Shown: positions 48,985 through 60,240, counted from the stretch's first letter. The stretch is DNA of 64,000 bases from Oceanimonas baumannii (GCF_002245495.1 NZ_NQJF01000007.1:168732-232731); one strand, 5' to 3'. Made by a program: numbers and translations. Notes: generated by a model from the sequence alone, not told the origin.

Positions 48985-49027
48985 GACTGTAACCGGCTGA
49001 CTCTATTGTCATCTCTGTGAAAAATGC

Positions 49028-49086
49028 CACCCCCGCGAAGGCGGGGCCACGGCATATCGCACTGGCCTTCCGCCTTCGCGGGGGTG
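49028..49086. repeat. REP-like palindromic repeat
   Basis: CACCCCCGCGAAGGCGG (49028-49044) and its exact complement (49070-49086) form a 17-bp stem. Inside it GGCCA (49045-49049) and TGGCC (49063-49067) form a second stem. It lies downstream of argH and resembles the GC-rich REP/BIME elements seen between proteobacterial genes. Confidence 0.65.
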
Positions 49087-49120
49087 ACAACAAAGAAAGA
49101 GTAATGCCTGTGCAATCTCA

Positions 49121-49143
49121 AAGAGCCCGTTAGGGCTCTTTTT
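49121..49143 (+). terminator. Terminator after argH
   Basis: AAGAGCCC/GGGCTCTT with a GTTA loop, followed by TTT, makes an 8-bp hairpin 137 bases past the argH stop and just beyond the REP-like element. Confidence 0.75.
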
Positions 49144-49214
49144 GCTCCTGTCTCTTCCCTTCTGACACGCCTCACCCTTTACGCTATCGCTGGTTAAAAA
49201 ATAACAAAGCAGGC

Positions 49215-49242
49215 TTGCAAGCGAGAGCCGTTTCCGTATAAT
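49215..49242 (+). promoter_or_regulatory. S10 operon promoter
   Basis: TTGCAA (49215-49220) and TATAAT (49237-49242) have a 16-base spacer. GC-rich bases (ACCGCTCGC) follow the -10, as in growth-controlled promoters. The start would be near 49249. Confidence 0.8.
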
Positions 49243-49248
49243 ACCGCT

Positions 49249-49724
<476 letters not shown>

Positions 49725-49745
49725 TAACGGAAAGAGGTTTTATCA

Positions 49746-50384
49746 ATGGCAATCGGTCTAGTAGGTCGTAAGCTGGGTATGACCCGTGTCTTCACCGAAG
49801 ACGGCGTGTCCATCCCGGTCACCGTTATCGAAGTAGATGCCAACCGTGTTACCCAGGTGAAAACACTGGAACAGGATGGCTATGCTGCCATCCAGGTGAC
49901 CGCTGGCACCAAGAAAGCGAATCGCATCACCAAGCCGGAAGCTGGCCACTTCGCCAAAGCCGGTGTTGAAGCGGGTCGCGGTCTGTGGGAATTCCGCCTG
50001 GGTGAAGGCGAAGGCGAAAGCATCGAAGTTGGTGCCGAGCTGAAAGTCGACATCTTTGCTGATGTCAAGAAAGTAGACGTTACCGGTACTTCCAAGGGTA
50101 AGGGTTTCGCTGGTGCTGTTAAGCGCTGGAACTTCCGCACTCAGGACATGACTCACGGCAACTCTTTGTCTCACCGTGCTCCGGGTTCTATTGGTCAGAA
50201 CCAGACTCCGGGTCGCGTGTTCAAGGGCAAGAAAATGGCCGGTCACATGGGTGCTGAGCGGGTAACCACTCAGAACCTGGAAGTGGTTCGCGTTGATGTT
50301 GATCGTAACCTGCTGCTCATCAAAGGTGCAGTCCCGGGTGCGACTAACGGCAACGTCATCGTTAAACCTGCCGTTAAAGCGTAA
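49746..50384 (+). CDS. rplC: 50S ribosomal protein L3
   Basis: A 212-residue L3, a primary assembly protein of the 50S subunit whose loop reaches the peptidyl transferase centre. It starts [20 protein letters not shown] and carries the conserved [20 protein letters not shown] loop, whose Gln is the usual methylation site. GAAAGAGG precedes the start. Confidence 0.98.
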   Translation: MAIGLVGRKLGMTRVFTEDGVSIPVTVIEVDANRVTQVKTLEQDGYAAIQVTAGTKKANRITKPEAGHFAKAGVEAGRGLWEFRLGEGEGESIEVGAELKVDIFADVKKVDVTGTSKGKGFAGAVKRWNFRTQDMTHGNSLSHRAPGSIGQNQTPGRVFKGKKMAGHMGAERVTTQNLEVVRVDVDRNLLLIKGAVPGATNGNVIVKPAVKA

Positions 50385-50401
50385 CGTCTGAGGAGATAGT
50401 A

Positions 50402-51007
50402 ATGGAATTGGTAATGAAAGACGCGCAAGGCGCTCTTGAAGTTTCCGAAACTACCTTCGGGCGTGAGTTCAACGAAGCTCTGGTGCATCAGGTTGTTGTG
50501 GCCTATGCCGCCGGTGCTCGTCAAGGTACTCGTGCTCAGAAGACCCGTTCTGAAGTGTCCGGCGGCGGCAAAAAGCCGTGGCGTCAAAAGGGCACCGGCC
50601 GGGCCCGTGCTGGTACCATCCGCTCTCCGATTTGGCGTTCCGGTGGTGTGACCTTTGCTGCTAAGCCGCAGGATCACAGCCAGAAGGTTAACAAGAAGAT
50701 GTACCGTGGTGCCATCAAGAGCATCCTCTCTGAGCTGGTACGTCAAGAGCGTCTGATCGTGGTAGAGAAGTTCGGTGTGGAAGCGCCGAAGACCAAAGAA
50801 CTGGTTGCCAAGCTGAAGCAGTGGGATCTGAACGACGTTCTGATCGTGACTGGCGAAGTGGACGAGAACCTGTTCCTGGCCGCCCGCAACCTGTACAAGG
50901 TTGACGTGCGTGACGTGGCCGGTATCGACCCGGTTTCTCTGATCGCGTTCGACAAGGTACTGGTAACTGCCGACGCAGTTAAGCAAATCGAGGAGATGCT
51001 GGCATGA
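50402..51007 (+). CDS. rplD: 50S ribosomal protein L4
   Basis: A 201-residue L4 that lines the exit tunnel through its extended loop ([20 protein letters not shown]). In gammaproteobacteria L4 also represses the S10 operon through its leader and can inhibit RNase E; both are family knowledge. A GAGGAG Shine-Dalgarno precedes it. Its stop overlaps the rplW start by four bases (ATGA). Confidence 0.98.
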   Translation: MELVMKDAQGALEVSETTFGREFNEALVHQVVVAYAAGARQGTRAQKTRSEVSGGGKKPWRQKGTGRARAGTIRSPIWRSGGVTFAAKPQDHSQKVNKKMYRGAIKSILSELVRQERLIVVEKFGVEAPKTKELVAKLKQWDLNDVLIVTGEVDENLFLAARNLYKVDVRDVAGIDPVSLIAFDKVLVTADAVKQIEEMLA

Positions 51008-51306
51008 TCCGTGAAGAGCGTATTCTGAAAGTTCTGAAGGCGCCGCATATCTCTGAAAAAAGCACCATGGTTGCCGAGAAGACCAACACCATCGTGTTCA
51101 AGGTTGCCAAGGACGCTACCAAAGCCGAAGTAAAGGCTGCGGTCGAGAAGCTGTTCGAAGTTGAAGTTAAAGATGTTCGCACTCTGCTGGTAAAGGGTAA
51201 AACCAAGCGTACCGGTATGCGTGTTGGCCAACGTTCCGATTGGAAAAAGGCCTACGTGACCCTGAAAGAAGGTCAGGACATCGACTTCATCGGCGGTGCC
51301 GAGTAA
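51004..51306 (+). CDS. rplW: 50S ribosomal protein L23
   Basis: A 100-residue L23 at the rim of the tunnel exit, where trigger factor and SRP dock. It shows the conserved [17 protein letters not shown]-terminus and [20 protein letters not shown] loop. It overlaps rplD by four bases, indicating coupled translation. Confidence 0.98.
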   Translation: MIREERILKVLKAPHISEKSTMVAEKTNTIVFKVAKDATKAEVKAAVEKLFEVEVKDVRTLLVKGKTKRTGMRVGQRSDWKKAYVTLKEGQDIDFIGGAE

Positions 51307-51323
51307 GAGAGGAGTAATTCAAA

Positions 51324-52148
51324 ATGGCAATTGTAAAATGTAAGCCTACTTCTCCGGGTCGCCGTCATGTAGTCAAGATCAGCAACCCGGAACTGTACAA
51401 AGGCAAGCCGTTTGCAGCCCTGCTGGACAAAAAGTCCAAGTCTGGTGGCCGCAACAACGCTGGCCGTATCACCACCCGTCATATCGGTGGTGGTCACAAG
51501 CAGCACTACCGTATCATTGACCTGAAGCGCAACAAGGACGGTATCCCGGCCAAAGTTGAGCGTCTTGAGTATGATCCGAACCGCTCTGCCAACATCGCTC
51601 TGGTGCTGTATGCAGACGGTGAGCGTCGTTACATCCTGGCCCCGAAAGGCGTTCAGGCTGGCGACCAGCTGCTGTCCGGTGACGCTGCTCCGATCAAGGC
51701 CGGTAACTGCCTGCCGATGCGCAACATTCCCGTGGGCTCTACCGTTCACGCGATTGAAATGAAGCCTGGTAAAGGCGCGCAGATCGCCCGTTCTGCCGGT
51801 ACTTACGCCCAGATCCTGGCTCGCGAAGGCAACTACGTGACCCTGCGTCTGCGTTCCGGTGAAGTTCGCAAGGTGCTGGCCGAGTGCCGTGCCACCCTGG
51901 GTGAAGTTGGCAATGCTGAGCACATGCTGCGTCAGCTGGGTAAAGCCGGTGCACAGCGCTGGCGTGGTGTTCGTCCTACCGTTCGTGGTGTGGCGATGAA
52001 CCCGGTAGACCACCCGCACGGTGGTGGTGAAGGTCGTACCTCTGGTGGCCGTCACCCGGTTACTCCTTGGGGTAAACCGACCAAGGGCGCCAAGACCCGT
52101 AAAAACAAGCGTACCGACAAGTTCGTCGTACGTCACCGTAACAAGTAA
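51324..52148 (+). CDS. rplB: 50S ribosomal protein L2
   Basis: A 274-residue L2, essential for subunit joining and peptidyl transfer. The invariant C-terminal region [19 protein letters not shown] includes the functional histidine, and the N-terminal half has [23 protein letters not shown] precedes the ATG. Confidence 0.98.
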   Translation: MAIVKCKPTSPGRRHVVKISNPELYKGKPFAALLDKKSKSGGRNNAGRITTRHIGGGHKQHYRIIDLKRNKDGIPAKVERLEYDPNRSANIALVLYADGERRYILAPKGVQAGDQLLSGDAAPIKAGNCLPMRNIPVGSTVHAIEMKPGKGAQIARSAGTYAQILAREGNYVTLRLRSGEVRKVLAECRATLGEVGNAEHMLRQLGKAGAQRWRGVRPTVRGVAMNPVDHPHGGGEGRTSGGRHPVTPWGKPTKGAKTRKNKRTDKFVVRHRNK

Positions 52149-52151
52149 TAG

Positions 52152-52448
<297 letters not shown>

Positions 52449-52458
52449 GGGGTAAAAG

Positions 52459-52791
52459 ATGGAAGCTATAGCTAAACACCGCTTTGCTCGTACTTCTGCC
52501 CAGAAGGCGCGCCTGGTAGCCGATCAAGTTCGCGGTTTGTCCGTAGACAAGGCACTGGATGTCCTGGCGTTCAGCCCCAAAAAGGCTGCCGTTCTGGTCA
52601 AGAAGGTACTGGAATCTGCCATTGCTAATGCCGAGCACAACGAAGGTGCGGATATCGATGAGCTGAAGGTGACCAAGATCTTCGTTGATGAAGGTCCCAC
52701 CATGAAGCGTATTCGTCCTCGTGCCAAGGGCCGCGCGGACCGTATCATGAAGCGTACCAGCCACATCACTGTGGTTGTGTCCGACCGCTAA
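52459..52791 (+). CDS. rplV: 50S ribosomal protein L22
   Basis: A 110-residue L22, whose beta hairpin lines the exit tunnel and is a macrolide resistance site. The hairpin reads [19 protein letters not shown], and the start [20 protein letters not shown] is canonical. It follows rpsS by 10 bases. Confidence 0.98.
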   Translation: MEAIAKHRFARTSAQKARLVADQVRGLSVDKALDVLAFSPKKAAVLVKKVLESAIANAEHNEGADIDELKVTKIFVDEGPTMKRIRPRAKGRADRIMKRTSHITVVVSDR

Positions 52792-52809
52792 GAGGCTAGG
52801 AGACAAGCA

Positions 52810-53502
52810 ATGGGCCAGAAAGTACACCCGAATGGTATTCGCTTAGGTATCACCAAGCCTTTTAATTCGACCTGGTTTGCGAATACCAAGGACTTCGCTG
52901 ACAACCTGCACAGCGATTTTGAGGTACGTCAGTTCCTGAACAAGGAACTGAAAAACGCCTCCGTTTCTCGCGTCGTGATTGAGCGTCCGGCCAAGAGCAT
53001 CCGTGTGACCATTCACACTGCTCGTCCCGGCGTCGTGATCGGCAAGAAAGGCGAAGACGTTGAAAAACTGCGCAAGCACGTAGCCAAACTGGCTGGCGTT
53101 CCTGCTCAGATCAACATTTCCGAAGTGCGTAAGCCTGAGCTCGACGGTCAGCTGGTTGCCGATTCTATCGCTTCCCAGCTGGAGCGTCGCGTTATGTTCC
53201 GTCGTGCCATGAAGCGCGCGGTTCAGAACGCCATGCGCATTGGCGCCAAGGGCATCAAGGTAGAAGTGAGCGGTCGTCTGGGCGGCGCTGAAATCGCGCG
53301 TACCGAATGGTACCGTGAAGGTCGTGTGCCTCTGCACACCCTGCGTGCCGACATCGACTACGCAACTTCTGAAGCATCTACCACTTACGGCATCATCGGC
53401 GTGAAGGTTTGGATCTTCAAGGGTGAGGTACTGGGCGGCCTGCAGGCCGTGGCTCAGGAACCCGCTCCGTCCAAGCCCAAGCGCAAAGGCCGCGGTAAGT
53501 AA
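52810..53502 (+). CDS. rpsC: 30S ribosomal protein S3
   Basis: A 230-residue S3 at the mRNA entry tunnel. A KH domain includes [19 protein letters not shown] with the GKKG loop, and the C-terminal half has [20 protein letters not shown]. The basic C-terminal tail is normal. AGGAG lies upstream of the ATG. Confidence 0.98.
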   Translation: MGQKVHPNGIRLGITKPFNSTWFANTKDFADNLHSDFEVRQFLNKELKNASVSRVVIERPAKSIRVTIHTARPGVVIGKKGEDVEKLRKHVAKLAGVPAQINISEVRKPELDGQLVADSIASQLERRVMFRRAMKRAVQNAMRIGAKGIKVEVSGRLGGAEIARTEWYREGRVPLHTLRADIDYATSEASTTYGIIGVKVWIFKGEVLGGLQAVAQEPAPSKPKRKGRGK

Positions 53503-53514
53503 GGAGACTCGGAC

Positions 53515-53928
53515 ATGTTGCAACCAAAACGTACGAAATTCCGTAAAGTCCACAAAGGCCGTAACCGCGGTGTGGCGACCTCAGGCAACCTGGTATCCTT
53601 TGGTTCCTTTGGTCTGAAAGCGACCACTCGTGGACGTATCACTGCTCGTCAGATCGAAGCAGCTCGTCGTGCCATGACTCGTCACGTTAAGCGTCAGGGC
53701 AAGATCTGGATCCGTATCTTCCCGGACAAGCCGATTACCGAAAAGCCCCTGGAAGTACGTATGGGTAAAGGTAAGGGTAACGTGGAGTACTGGGTAGCAC
53801 AGATCCAGCCGGGTCGTGTTCTGTACGAAATGGATGGTGTACCGGAAGCGCTGGCTCGCGAAGCCTTCGCCCTGGCTGCTGCCAAACTGCCCGTAAGAAC
53901 CACTTTTGTAACTCGGACGGTGATGTGA
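53515..53928 (+). CDS. rplP: 50S ribosomal protein L16
   Basis: A 137-residue L16 near the A site and L27. [19 protein letters not shown] and [19 protein letters not shown] are canonical. Its TGA stop (53926-53928) overlaps the rpmC ATG by one base. AAGGAG precedes its start. Confidence 0.98.
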   Translation: MLQPKRTKFRKVHKGRNRGVATSGNLVSFGSFGLKATTRGRITARQIEAARRAMTRHVKRQGKIWIRIFPDKPITEKPLEVRMGKGKGNVEYWVAQIQPGRVLYEMDGVPEALAREAFALAAAKLPVRTTFVTRTVM

Positions 53929-54119
53929 TGAAAGCACAAGATCTGCGTGAAAAGAGTGTTGAAGAGCTGAACCAGGAGCTGCTGAACCTGCTGCGTGAGC
54001 AGTTCAACCTGCGCATGCAAGCAAGCACTGGCCAGCTGGCTCAGACTCACAACCTCAAAACGGTACGTCGCGACATCGCGCGTGTTAAGACTGTTCTGAA
54101 TGAAAAGGCAGGTGCCTAA
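53928..54119 (+). CDS. rpmC: 50S ribosomal protein L29
   Basis: A 63-residue L29 at the tunnel exit, a two-helix hairpin ([20 protein letters not shown], then [19 protein letters not shown]). I chose ATG 53928, which overlaps the rplP stop as TGATG, over an in-frame GTG one codon earlier. Confidence 0.97.
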   Translation: MKAQDLREKSVEELNQELLNLLREQFNLRMQASTGQLAQTHNLKTVRRDIARVKTVLNEKAGA

Positions 54120-54120
54120 G

Positions 54121-54381
54121 ATGAGCGAACAAACCATTCGTACTCTGCAGGGCCGTGTAGTCAGCGACAAGATGGACAAGTCCATCACTGTGGCTATCAA
54201 CCGCTTCGTGAAACACCCGATCTACGGGAAGTACATCAAGCGTACTACCAAACTGCACGTTCATGATGAGAACAACGAGTGCAAGGCCGGCGACGTCGTG
54301 ACCATTCGCGAATGCCGTCCTCTGTCCAAGACCAAGTCCTGGACCCTGGTAAAAATCATTGAGCGTCCGGTTAAGGCCTAA
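54121..54381 (+). CDS. rpsQ: 30S ribosomal protein S17
   Basis: An 86-residue OB-fold S17, a primary 16S-binding protein. [20 protein letters not shown] and [19 protein letters not shown] are canonical. ATG 54121 directly follows the rpmC stop. It is the last gene of the S10 operon, and a strong terminator follows. Confidence 0.98.
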   Translation: MSEQTIRTLQGRVVSDKMDKSITVAINRFVKHPIYGKYIKRTTKLHVHDENNECKAGDVVTIRECRPLSKTKSWTLVKIIERPVKA

Positions 54382-54406
54382 CGTTCTCTGATATAATACT
54401 CAGGTC

Positions 54407-54437
54407 AAACGGCCCATTGTTGGGCCGTTTGTTTTTT
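54407..54437 (+). terminator. S10 operon terminator
   Basis: AAACGGCCCA (54407-54416) and TGGGCCGTTT (54421-54430) form a perfect 10-bp stem with a four-base loop, followed by GTTTTTT. Confidence 0.9.
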
Positions 54438-54441
54438 ACGC

Positions 54442-54470
54442 TACCCTTTCACATTTGGCAGTGCTATAAT
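54442..54470 (+). promoter_or_regulatory. spc operon promoter
   Basis: An extended -10, TGCTATAAT (54462-54470), lies directly after the S10 terminator. The -35 region (TACCCT, 17 bases upstream) is weak, as is usual for extended -10 promoters. rplN starts 72 bases later, and GC-rich bases follow the -10. Confidence 0.75.
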
Positions 54471-54541
54471 GCCGCGCCTTCTTTGGCAGCCAACATGCCC
54501 TGAAAGGGGTTTTAACGTAGTAAATTTAGCGGAGCACTAAC

Positions 54542-54910
54542 ATGATCCAAATGCAAAGTATGCTGGACGTGGCCGACAACTCCGGCGCGCGCAGCGTAAT
54601 GTGTATTAAGGTCCTGGGTGGCTCGCACCGTCGCTATGCCGGCATCGGCGACATCATCAAAATTACCGTTAAGGAAGCAATTCCGCGCGGTAAGGTTAAA
54701 AAAGGTGATGTAATGAACGCGGTGGTCGTACGCACCCGTAAAGGCGTTCGTCGTCCGGACGGCTCTGTCATCCGTTTCGACCGTAATGCGGCCGTGATTC
54801 TTAATAGCAATCACCAGCCGATCGGTACTCGTATTTTTGGCCCGGTGACTCGTGAACTTCGTACCGAGAAGTTCATGAAGATTGTTTCACTGGCACCGGA
54901 AGTACTGTAA
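54542..54910 (+). CDS. rplN: 50S ribosomal protein L14
   Basis: A 122-residue L14 at the subunit interface, also the docking site of RsfS. The start [20 protein letters not shown] and the signature [20 protein letters not shown] are canonical. First gene of the spc operon, from its own promoter. Confidence 0.98.
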   Translation: MIQMQSMLDVADNSGARSVMCIKVLGGSHRRYAGIGDIIKITVKEAIPRGKVKKGDVMNAVVVRTRKGVRRPDGSVIRFDRNAAVILNSNHQPIGTRIFGPVTRELRTEKFMKIVSLAPEVL

Positions 54911-54920
54911 GGAGTCAACG

Positions 54921-55238
54921 ATGGCAGCAAAAATCCGTCGCGATGACGAAGTCATCATTCTTACCGGCAAGGACAAGGGCAAGCGTGGCACTGTCACCAA
55001 AGTCCTGACCGAGGAAGGTAAGGTAATCGTCTCTGGTATTAACATGGTCAAGAAGCACCAGAAGCCCGTACCCCAACTGGGTCAGGCTGGCGGCATCATC
55101 GACCTGGAAGCACCAGTTGACGTTTCTAACGTAGCGCTGTTCAACTCTGCCTCTGGCAAGGCTGACCGCGTAGGTTTCCGGATTGAAGACGGCAAAAAAG
55201 TCCGTTTCTTCAAATCCACCGGCGAACTTGTGAAGTAA
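54921..55238 (+). CDS. rplX: 50S ribosomal protein L24
   Basis: A 105-residue KOW-domain L24, an early initiator of 50S assembly. The KOW motif is [22 protein letters not shown] 54921 has AAGGAG upstream and gives the standard [11 protein letters not shown] start; a longer in-frame start at 54882 lies inside rplN and is rejected. Confidence 0.98.
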   Translation: MAAKIRRDDEVIILTGKDKGKRGTVTKVLTEEGKVIVSGINMVKKHQKPVPQLGQAGGIIDLEAPVDVSNVALFNSASGKADRVGFRIEDGKKVRFFKSTGELVK

Positions 55239-55251
55239 TTGGAGTAATACG

Positions 55252-55791
55252 ATGGCGAAACTGCATGATTACTACAACGAAACTGTAGTAAATGAACTGA
55301 AGAACCAGTTCGGGTACAAGTCTATCATGCAAGTCCCTCGGATTGAGAAAATCACCCTGAACATGGGTGTGGGTGAAGCCCTGGCTGATAAAAAGATCCT
55401 GGATAATGCTGCTGCCGATCTGGCCGCCATTTCCGGTCAAAAGCCACTGGTCACCAAAGCTCGTAAATCCGTTGCTGGCTTCAAAATCCGTGAAGGCTAC
55501 CCCATTGGTTGTAAAGTAACTCTGCGCGGCGAGCGTATGTGGGAGTTCCTGGAGCGTTTGATTTGTATCTCTATCCCCCGGATCCGTGACTTCCGTGGCC
55601 TGAACCCTAAGTCGTTCGATGGTCGTGGTAACTACTCCATGGGTGTGCGTGAGCAAATCATCTTCCCTGAAATCGATTATGACAAAGTAGATCGTGTACG
55701 TGGTCTGGATATCACTATCACTACTTCTGCTCAGTCAGACGAAGAAGGTCGTGCTCTGCTGGCTGCCTTTGACTTCCCATTCCGTAAGTAA
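55252..55791 (+). CDS. rplE: 50S ribosomal protein L5
   Basis: A 179-residue L5 that binds 5S rRNA and contacts P-site t[41 protein letters not shown] and [20 protein letters not shown] are canonical. The first codons contain an inverted repeat matching the S8 operator position. Confidence 0.98.
   Translation: MAKLHDYYNETVVNELKNQFGYKSIMQVPRIEKITLNMGVGEALADKKILDNAAADLAAISGQKPLVTKARKSVAGFKIREGYPIGCKVTLRGERMWEFLERLICISIPRIRDFRGLNPKSFDGRGNYSMGVREQIIFPEIDYDKVDRVRGLDITITTSAQSDEEGRALLAAFDFPFRK
55269..55291 (+). promoter_or_regulatory. S8 repressor binding hairpin in rplE
   Basis: TTACTACA (55269-55276) and TGTAGTAA (55284-55291) form a perfect 8-bp stem with a seven-base loop at codons 6-14 of rplE. 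The E. coli spc mRNA has the S8 target at this same place, made of the same L5 residues (HDYY). Regulation is inferred by analogy. Confidence 0.65.
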
Positions 55792-55802
55792 GGTGTAGGG
55801 TT

Positions 55803-56108
55803 ATGGCAAAACAATCAATGAAAGCTCGCGAAGTCAAGCGCGCAAAGCTGGCTGACAAATATGCAGCCAAGCGTCAGGAACTGAAAGCTATCATTTCTGA
55901 CGTTAAGACTTCTGATGAAGACCGTTGGGACGCAGTGCTCAAGCTGCAGCAACTGCCCCGTGACGCAAGCCCGTCTCGTCAGCGTAACCGCTGCAACATC
56001 ACCGGTCGTCCGCATGGTTTCCTGCGGAAGTTCGGCCTGAGCCGCATCAAGGTGCGTGAGCTCATGATGAAGGGTGAAATTCCAGGCCTGAAGAAGGCTT
56101 CTTGGTAA
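55803..56108 (+). CDS. rpsN: 30S ribosomal protein S14 (zinc-free type)
   Basis: A 101-residue long-form S14 of the 30S head. The short zinc form's CxxC pairs are absent; only one cysteine appears ([20 protein letters not shown]), so this is the zinc-independent paralog type. The rest ([20 protein letters not shown]) is standard. Confidence 0.98.
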   Translation: MAKQSMKAREVKRAKLADKYAAKRQELKAIISDVKTSDEDRWDAVLKLQQLPRDASPSRQRNRCNITGRPHGFLRKFGLSRIKVRELMMKGEIPGLKKASW

Positions 56109-56130
56109 GCGAACACGGGAGTAATACACA

Positions 56131-56523
56131 ATGAGCATGCAAGATCCGATCGCGGATATGCTGACCCGCATCCGCAACGGTCAGGCAGCCAACAAAGTTG
56201 CTGTCTCCATGCCTTCCTCCAAGGTCAAGGTAGCGATTGCCAAGGTCCTGAAAGAAGAAGGTTATATCACTGACTACGCCGTTGCCGGTGACACCAAGGC
56301 CGAGCTGGAAGTTACTCTGAAGTACTTCCAGGGAAATCCTGTGGTAGAACTGCTGCAGCGTGTGAGCCGCCCCGGTCTGCGCATCTATAAGAAGCGCGAC
56401 GAACTGCCGAAAGTTATGGCCGGCATGGGTGTGGCCATCGTTTCCACGTCTCAAGGTGTGATGACCGACCGTGCCGCGCGTAAAGCCGGTATGGGTGGTG
56501 AGATCATCTGCTACGTAGCTTAA
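56131..56523 (+). CDS. rpsH: 30S ribosomal protein S8
   Basis: A 130-residue S8, a primary 16S-binding protein and the repressor of the spc operon. [20 protein letters not shown] and the C-terminal [20 protein letters not shown] are canonical. GGGAG lies upstream. Confidence 0.98.
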   Translation: MSMQDPIADMLTRIRNGQAANKVAVSMPSSKVKVAIAKVLKEEGYITDYAVAGDTKAELEVTLKYFQGNPVVELLQRVSRPGLRIYKKRDELPKVMAGMGVAIVSTSQGVMTDRAARKAGMGGEIICYVA

Positions 56524-56532
56524 GGAGTAGAT

Positions 56533-57066
56533 ATGTCTCGCGTTGCTAAGGCACCTATCGAAATTCCTGCCGGCGTAGAAGTGACGTTGAACGGTCAGGA
56601 AATCACCATCAAGGGTGGCAATGGTACACTGAACCGTACCATCAATGCCGCTGTTGAAATCAGCCAGAACGACAACCAGTTGACCTTCGCCCCGCGTGAA
56701 AGCGTGGACGGTGCCAACGCCCAGGCCGGCACTGCCCGCTCTCTGGTCAACAACATGGTTATCGGTGTTACCCAAGGCTTCGAACGCAAGCTGCAACTGG
56801 TTGGTGTGGGTTATCGTGCTCAGATGAAAGGCAATGCAATTGCCCTGTCACTGGGTTTCTCTCATCCGGTTGAGCATGCGCTGCCTGAAGGCGTATCCGC
56901 TGAATGTCCTTCCCAGACTGAGATCGTTCTCAAGTCTGCTGACAAACAGCTGATTGGTCAGGTTGCTGCCAACATCCGTGCGTACCGTAAGCCAGAGCCC
57001 TACAAGGGCAAGGGTGTTCGCTACTTTGGCGAGCAGGTTCGCAGCAAAGAGGCTAAGAAGAAGTAA
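56533..57066 (+). CDS. rplF: 50S ribosomal protein L6
   Basis: A 177-residue L6 with two repeated alpha/beta domains near the sarcin-ricin loop. [20 protein letters not shown] and the C-terminal [20 protein letters not shown] are canonical. AAGGAG lies 6 bases before the ATG. Confidence 0.98.
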   Translation: MSRVAKAPIEIPAGVEVTLNGQEITIKGGNGTLNRTINAAVEISQNDNQLTFAPRESVDGANAQAGTARSLVNNMVIGVTQGFERKLQLVGVGYRAQMKGNAIALSLGFSHPVEHALPEGVSAECPSQTEIVLKSADKQLIGQVAANIRAYRKPEPYKGKGVRYFGEQVRSKEAKKK

Positions 57067-57075
57067 GGTAACACT

Positions 57076-57429
57076 ATGGACAAAAAAGCAGCTCGTATCC
57101 GCCGTGCTACTAAGGCACGCAAAAAGATGCTGGAACTGGGTGCTACTCGCCTGGTGGTTCACCGTACTCCGCGCCACATCTATGCCCAGGTTATTTCACC
57201 GGACAGCTCTGCTGTTCTGGCTTCCGCGTCTACCGTTGAGAAGTCTGTTCGCGAACAGGTGAAATCTACCGGTAACATCGATGCCGCCGCGTTGATCGGT
57301 AAAATCATCGCTGAGCGTGCGCTCGAGAAAGGTGTTAAAGAGGTCGCTTTTGACCGTTCCGGTTTCCAATATCACGGTCGTGTAGCCGCTCTGGCTGCTG
57401 CTGCCCGTGAAGCTGGTCTTCAGTTCTAA
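57076..57429 (+). CDS. rplR: 50S ribosomal protein L18
   Basis: A 117-residue L18 that binds 5S rRNA with L5. [20 protein letters not shown] and [15 protein letters not shown] are standard, as is [20 protein letters not shown]. It follows rplF by 9 bases. Confidence 0.98.
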   Translation: MDKKAARIRRATKARKKMLELGATRLVVHRTPRHIYAQVISPDSSAVLASASTVEKSVREQVKSTGNIDAAALIGKIIAERALEKGVKEVAFDRSGFQYHGRVAALAAAAREAGLQF

Positions 57430-57443
57430 AGGTGGAGTCGAAA

Positions 57444-57944
57444 ATGGCAAAAATCGAAGCTCAAGCCGGTGAACTGCAAGAGAAGCTCATTGCAGTAAAC
57501 CGTGTATCAAAAGTTGTAAAAGGTGGTCGTATCTTCTCCTTCACAGCTCTGACTGTGGTAGGTGACGGTAACGGTCGCGTTGGTTTTGGTTACGGCAAGG
57601 CCCGTGAAGTACCCGCCGCCATTCAAAAGGCGATGGAACAGGCTCGTCGCAACATGCGTACCGTTGGCCTGAACAACGGCACCCTGTTCCACCCGGTCAA
57701 GGGTCGTCACTCCGGTTCCAACGTGTACATGCAGCCCGCTTCCGAAGGTACCGGTATCATCGCCGGTGGTGCAATGCGCGCCGTTCTGGAAGTAGCTGGC
57801 GTACACAACGTACTGGCCAAGACCTACGGTTCCACCAACCCGAACAACGTCGTTCGCGCTACCATCGACGCTCTGGCTCATATGAAGTCGCCCGAGCAAG
57901 TCGCTGCCAAGCGTGGTCTGAGCGTTGACGAAATTCTGGGGTAA
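57444..57944 (+). CDS. rpsE: 30S ribosomal protein S5
   Basis: A 166-residue S5 at the mRNA entry tunnel, important for accuracy (ram mutations). The N-terminal double-stranded-RNA fold holds [20 protein letters not shown] and [21 protein letters not shown] chose ATG 57444 with AAGGTGG upstream; the in-frame start at 57432 is less likely. Confidence 0.97.
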   Translation: MAKIEAQAGELQEKLIAVNRVSKVVKGGRIFSFTALTVVGDGNGRVGFGYGKAREVPAAIQKAMEQARRNMRTVGLNNGTLFHPVKGRHSGSNVYMQPASEGTGIIAGGAMRAVLEVAGVHNVLAKTYGSTNPNNVVRATIDALAHMKSPEQVAAKRGLSVDEILG

Positions 57945-57950
57945 TGCGCC

Positions 57951-58133
57951 ATGGCTAACAAAACTGTAAAAGTTACTCAGACCCGCAGCTCTATCGCCCG
58001 TTTGCCTAAGCACAAGGCAACGCTGCGAGGCCTCGGTCTGCGTCGCATTGGTCACACCGTAGAGCTGGAAGACACAGCTTGTGTACGCGGTATGATCAAC
58101 CAGGTTTACTACATGGTTAAGGTAGAGGAGTAA
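57951..58133 (+). CDS. rpmD: 50S ribosomal protein L30
   Basis: A 60-residue L30 ([33 protein letters not shown]). It is a small, full-length protein six bases after rpsE, in the usual spc order. Confidence 0.98.
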   Translation: MANKTVKVTQTRSSIARLPKHKATLRGLGLRRIGHTVELEDTACVRGMINQVYYMVKVEE

Positions 58134-58137
58134 TCGC

Positions 58138-58572
58138 ATGCGTTTGAATACTCTGTCTCCTGCCGCCGGCTCTAAGCCTTCCGCCAAGCGCGTAGGCCGT
58201 GGTATCGGCTCCGGTCTGGGTAAGACTGGCGGTCGTGGCCACAAGGGTCAGAAGTCCCGTTCCGGTGGTAAGGTTCGCAACGGTTTTGAAGGCGGTCAGA
58301 TGCCGCTGAAACAGCGTCTGCCGAAGTTTGGTTTTACTTCGCGCAAGTCTCTGGTCAGTGCTGAAGTTCGTCTGAGTGAACTGGCGAAAGTTGAAGGCGA
58401 CGTGGTGGATCTGAACACCCTGAAGCAGGCTGGCGTTCTGACCAAGAACATCCAGTTTGCCAAGGTTGTACTGTCCGGTACCATTGACCGTCAAGTGACT
58501 GTGGTTGGTCTGGGTGTCACCAAAGGTGCCCGTGCTGCCATCGAAGCCGCCGGCGGTAAAATCGAGGAATAA
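58138..58572 (+). CDS. rplO: 50S ribosomal protein L15
   Basis: A 144-residue L15 with the glycine- and arginine-rich N-terminal extension ([20 protein letters not shown]) that winds into 23S r[21 protein letters not shown] is canonical. It begins four bases after rpmD. Confidence 0.98.
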   Translation: MRLNTLSPAAGSKPSAKRVGRGIGSGLGKTGGRGHKGQKSRSGGKVRNGFEGGQMPLKQRLPKFGFTSRKSLVSAEVRLSELAKVEGDVVDLNTLKQAGVLTKNIQFAKVVLSGTIDRQVTVVGLGVTKGARAAIEAAGGKIEE

Positions 58573-58580
58573 TAAGTACT

Positions 58581-59912
58581 ATGGCCAAGAAACCAGGATT
58601 AGAAGCTAAAAACGCACAGGGCGGGCTGAGTGAACTGAAAAGCCGTCTGCTTTTCGTTCTGATCGCGATTGTCGTGTTCCGTACCGGCTCCTATGTGCCT
58701 ATTCCTGGTATTGACGCCGCCGTACTTGCCGACTTGTTCCAGCAACAACAGGGCACCATCATTGAAATGTTTAACATGTTCAGTGGTGGCGCTCTGGAAC
58801 GAGCGTCCATACTGGCGCTGGGGATAATGCCGTATATTTCTGCGTCCATTATCATTCAGCTGCTGACTGTCGTTCACCCTCCCTTGGCTGAGCTTAAGAA
58901 GGAAGGTGAAGCGGGTCGCCGCAAGATCAGTCAGTACACCCGGTATGGCACGCTCTTTCTGGGCACCATTCAGGCCATCGGTATTGCTACCGGTCTGCCG
59001 AATATGATGCCTGGCCTGGTGATAAATCCCGGGCTGGCATTCTACTTTACGGCAGTGGTGAGCCTGGTCACCGGTACCATGTTTTTGATGTGGTTGGGTG
59101 AACAGATTACCGAAAGAGGCATTGGTAATGGTATCTCGTTGATTATTTTCACGGGTATTGTTGCCGGTCTGCCTTCGGCCATTGGTGCCACGGCAGAGCA
59201 GGCGCGTCAGGGGGAATTGCACATTCTGTTGCTGTTGCTGCTGGCCGTAATCGTGTTTGCTGTGACCTTCTTTGTGGTCTTTGTTGAGCGTGGTCAGCGC
59301 CGCATTGTGGTGAACTATGCCAAGCGTCAACAAGGTCGCCAGGTGTTCGCAGCACAGAGTACACACCTGCCCCTGAAAGTGAACATGGCGGGGGTTATTC
59401 CAGCGATTTTTGCATCCAGCATTATACTTTTCCCAGGTACCGTAGCCTCATGGTTCGGTCAGGGTGAAGGGATGGTTGCCAACGTACTGCAAGAGATCTC
59501 TTTGACTCTGCAGCCCGGTCAACCGCTGTATGTAATGTTGTATGCCGCTGCCATCATCTTCTTCTGTTTCTTCTATACCGCGCTGGTGTTTAATCCGCGC
59601 GAGACGGCAGATAACCTGAAGAAGAGTGGTGCTTTTATCCCGGGGATTCGTCCGGGTGAGCAAACAGCGCGCTATATAGATAAGATAATGACTCGCCTGA
59701 CCTTGGTCGGTGCGCTGTACATTACCTTTATCTGTCTGGTTCCACAGTTCCTGATGACAGCATGGAACGTCCAATTTTACTTTGGCGGAACCTCGCTGTT
59801 AATTATTGTGGTCGTCATCATGGATTTCATGGCTCAGGTGCAAACCCACATGATGTCTCATCAGTATGGCGATGTCCTGAGAAAAGCGAACCTGAAGGGC
59901 TACAACCGTTAA
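58581..59912 (+). CDS. secY: Preprotein translocase subunit SecY
   Basis: A 443-residue, ten-helix membrane channel subunit of the Sec translocon. [20 protein letters not shown] forms helix 1, [20 protein letters not shown] the next, and [18 protein letters not shown] is a family signature. Its place after rplO is the normal spc location. AAGTACT leaves a weak Shine-Dalgarno. Confidence 0.98.
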   Translation: MAKKPGLEAKNAQGGLSELKSRLLFVLIAIVVFRTGSYVPIPGIDAAVLADLFQQQQGTIIEMFNMFSGGALERASILALGIMPYISASIIIQLLTVVHPPLAELKKEGEAGRRKISQYTRYGTLFLGTIQAIGIATGLPNMMPGLVINPGLAFYFTAVVSLVTGTMFLMWLGEQITERGIGNGISLIIFTGIVAGLPSAIGATAEQARQGELHILLLLLLAVIVFAVTFFVVFVERGQRRIVVNYAKRQQGRQVFAAQSTHLPLKVNMAGVIPAIFASSIILFPGTVASWFGQGEGMVANVLQEISLTLQPGQPLYVMLYAAAIIFFCFFYTALVFNPRETADNLKKSGAFIPGIRPGEQTARYIDKIMTRLTLVGALYITFICLVPQFLMTAWNVQFYFGGTSLLIIVVVIMDFMAQVQTHMMSHQYGDVLRKANLKGYNR

Positions 59913-59938
59913 GGTTCGGTTATTTACGGAGTTAAGCA

Positions 59939-60055
59939 ATGAAAGTCCGTGCTTCCGTTAAGGCTATTTGCCGTAACTGCAAGATCATCAAGCGTCACGG
60001 CGTGATTCGCGTGATCTGCACCTCTGACCCCAAGCACAAGCAGCGTCAGGGTTAA
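59939..60055 (+). CDS. rpmJ: 50S ribosomal protein L36 (zinc type)
   Basis: A 38-residue L36, translating to [20 protein letters not shown] and then [18 protein letters not shown]. The zinc ligands are Cys11, Cys14, Cys27 and His33, so this is the zinc-binding form. It starts 26 bases after secY, with ACGGAG upstream, and ends the spc operon. Confidence 0.97.
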   Translation: MKVRASVKAICRNCKIIKRHGVIRVICTSDPKHKQRQG

Positions 60056-60095
60056 AGGCTAAAAAAGTTACGGTTTAGCTTGAAAATTGAAGGCA

Positions 60096-60240
60096 GGCTG
60101 GCTAAAGTAGCCAGCCACCTTCGTTAGGTGAAAAGTTCAGCCATTACGTATCCTCGACGGGCTTTGTAATGGCTTTTTATTCGTTAATATGTAGGAGTGC
60201 ATAGTGGCCCGTATCGCTGGCATTAACATTCCTGACCATA
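60096..60240 (+). promoter_or_regulatory. Alpha operon leader, S4-binding pseudoknot type
   Basis: The leader before rpsM has a 9-bp hairpin GGCTGGCTA/TAGCCAGCC (60096-60116), then AGCCATTAC (60139-60147) paired with GTAATGGCT (60166-60174). The stretch TATCCT...GGGCTTT and GTAGGAGTGCATAGTGGCC around the start closely follows the E. coli alpha leader as I recall it. S4 repression through a pseudoknot is inferred from that similarity. Confidence 0.7.

Noticed and set aside
54392..54397. TATAAT right after rpsQ as a spc promoter
   Set aside because: No usable -35 lies at the right spacing and the S10 terminator follows it, so the extended -10 at 54462-54470 is preferred.
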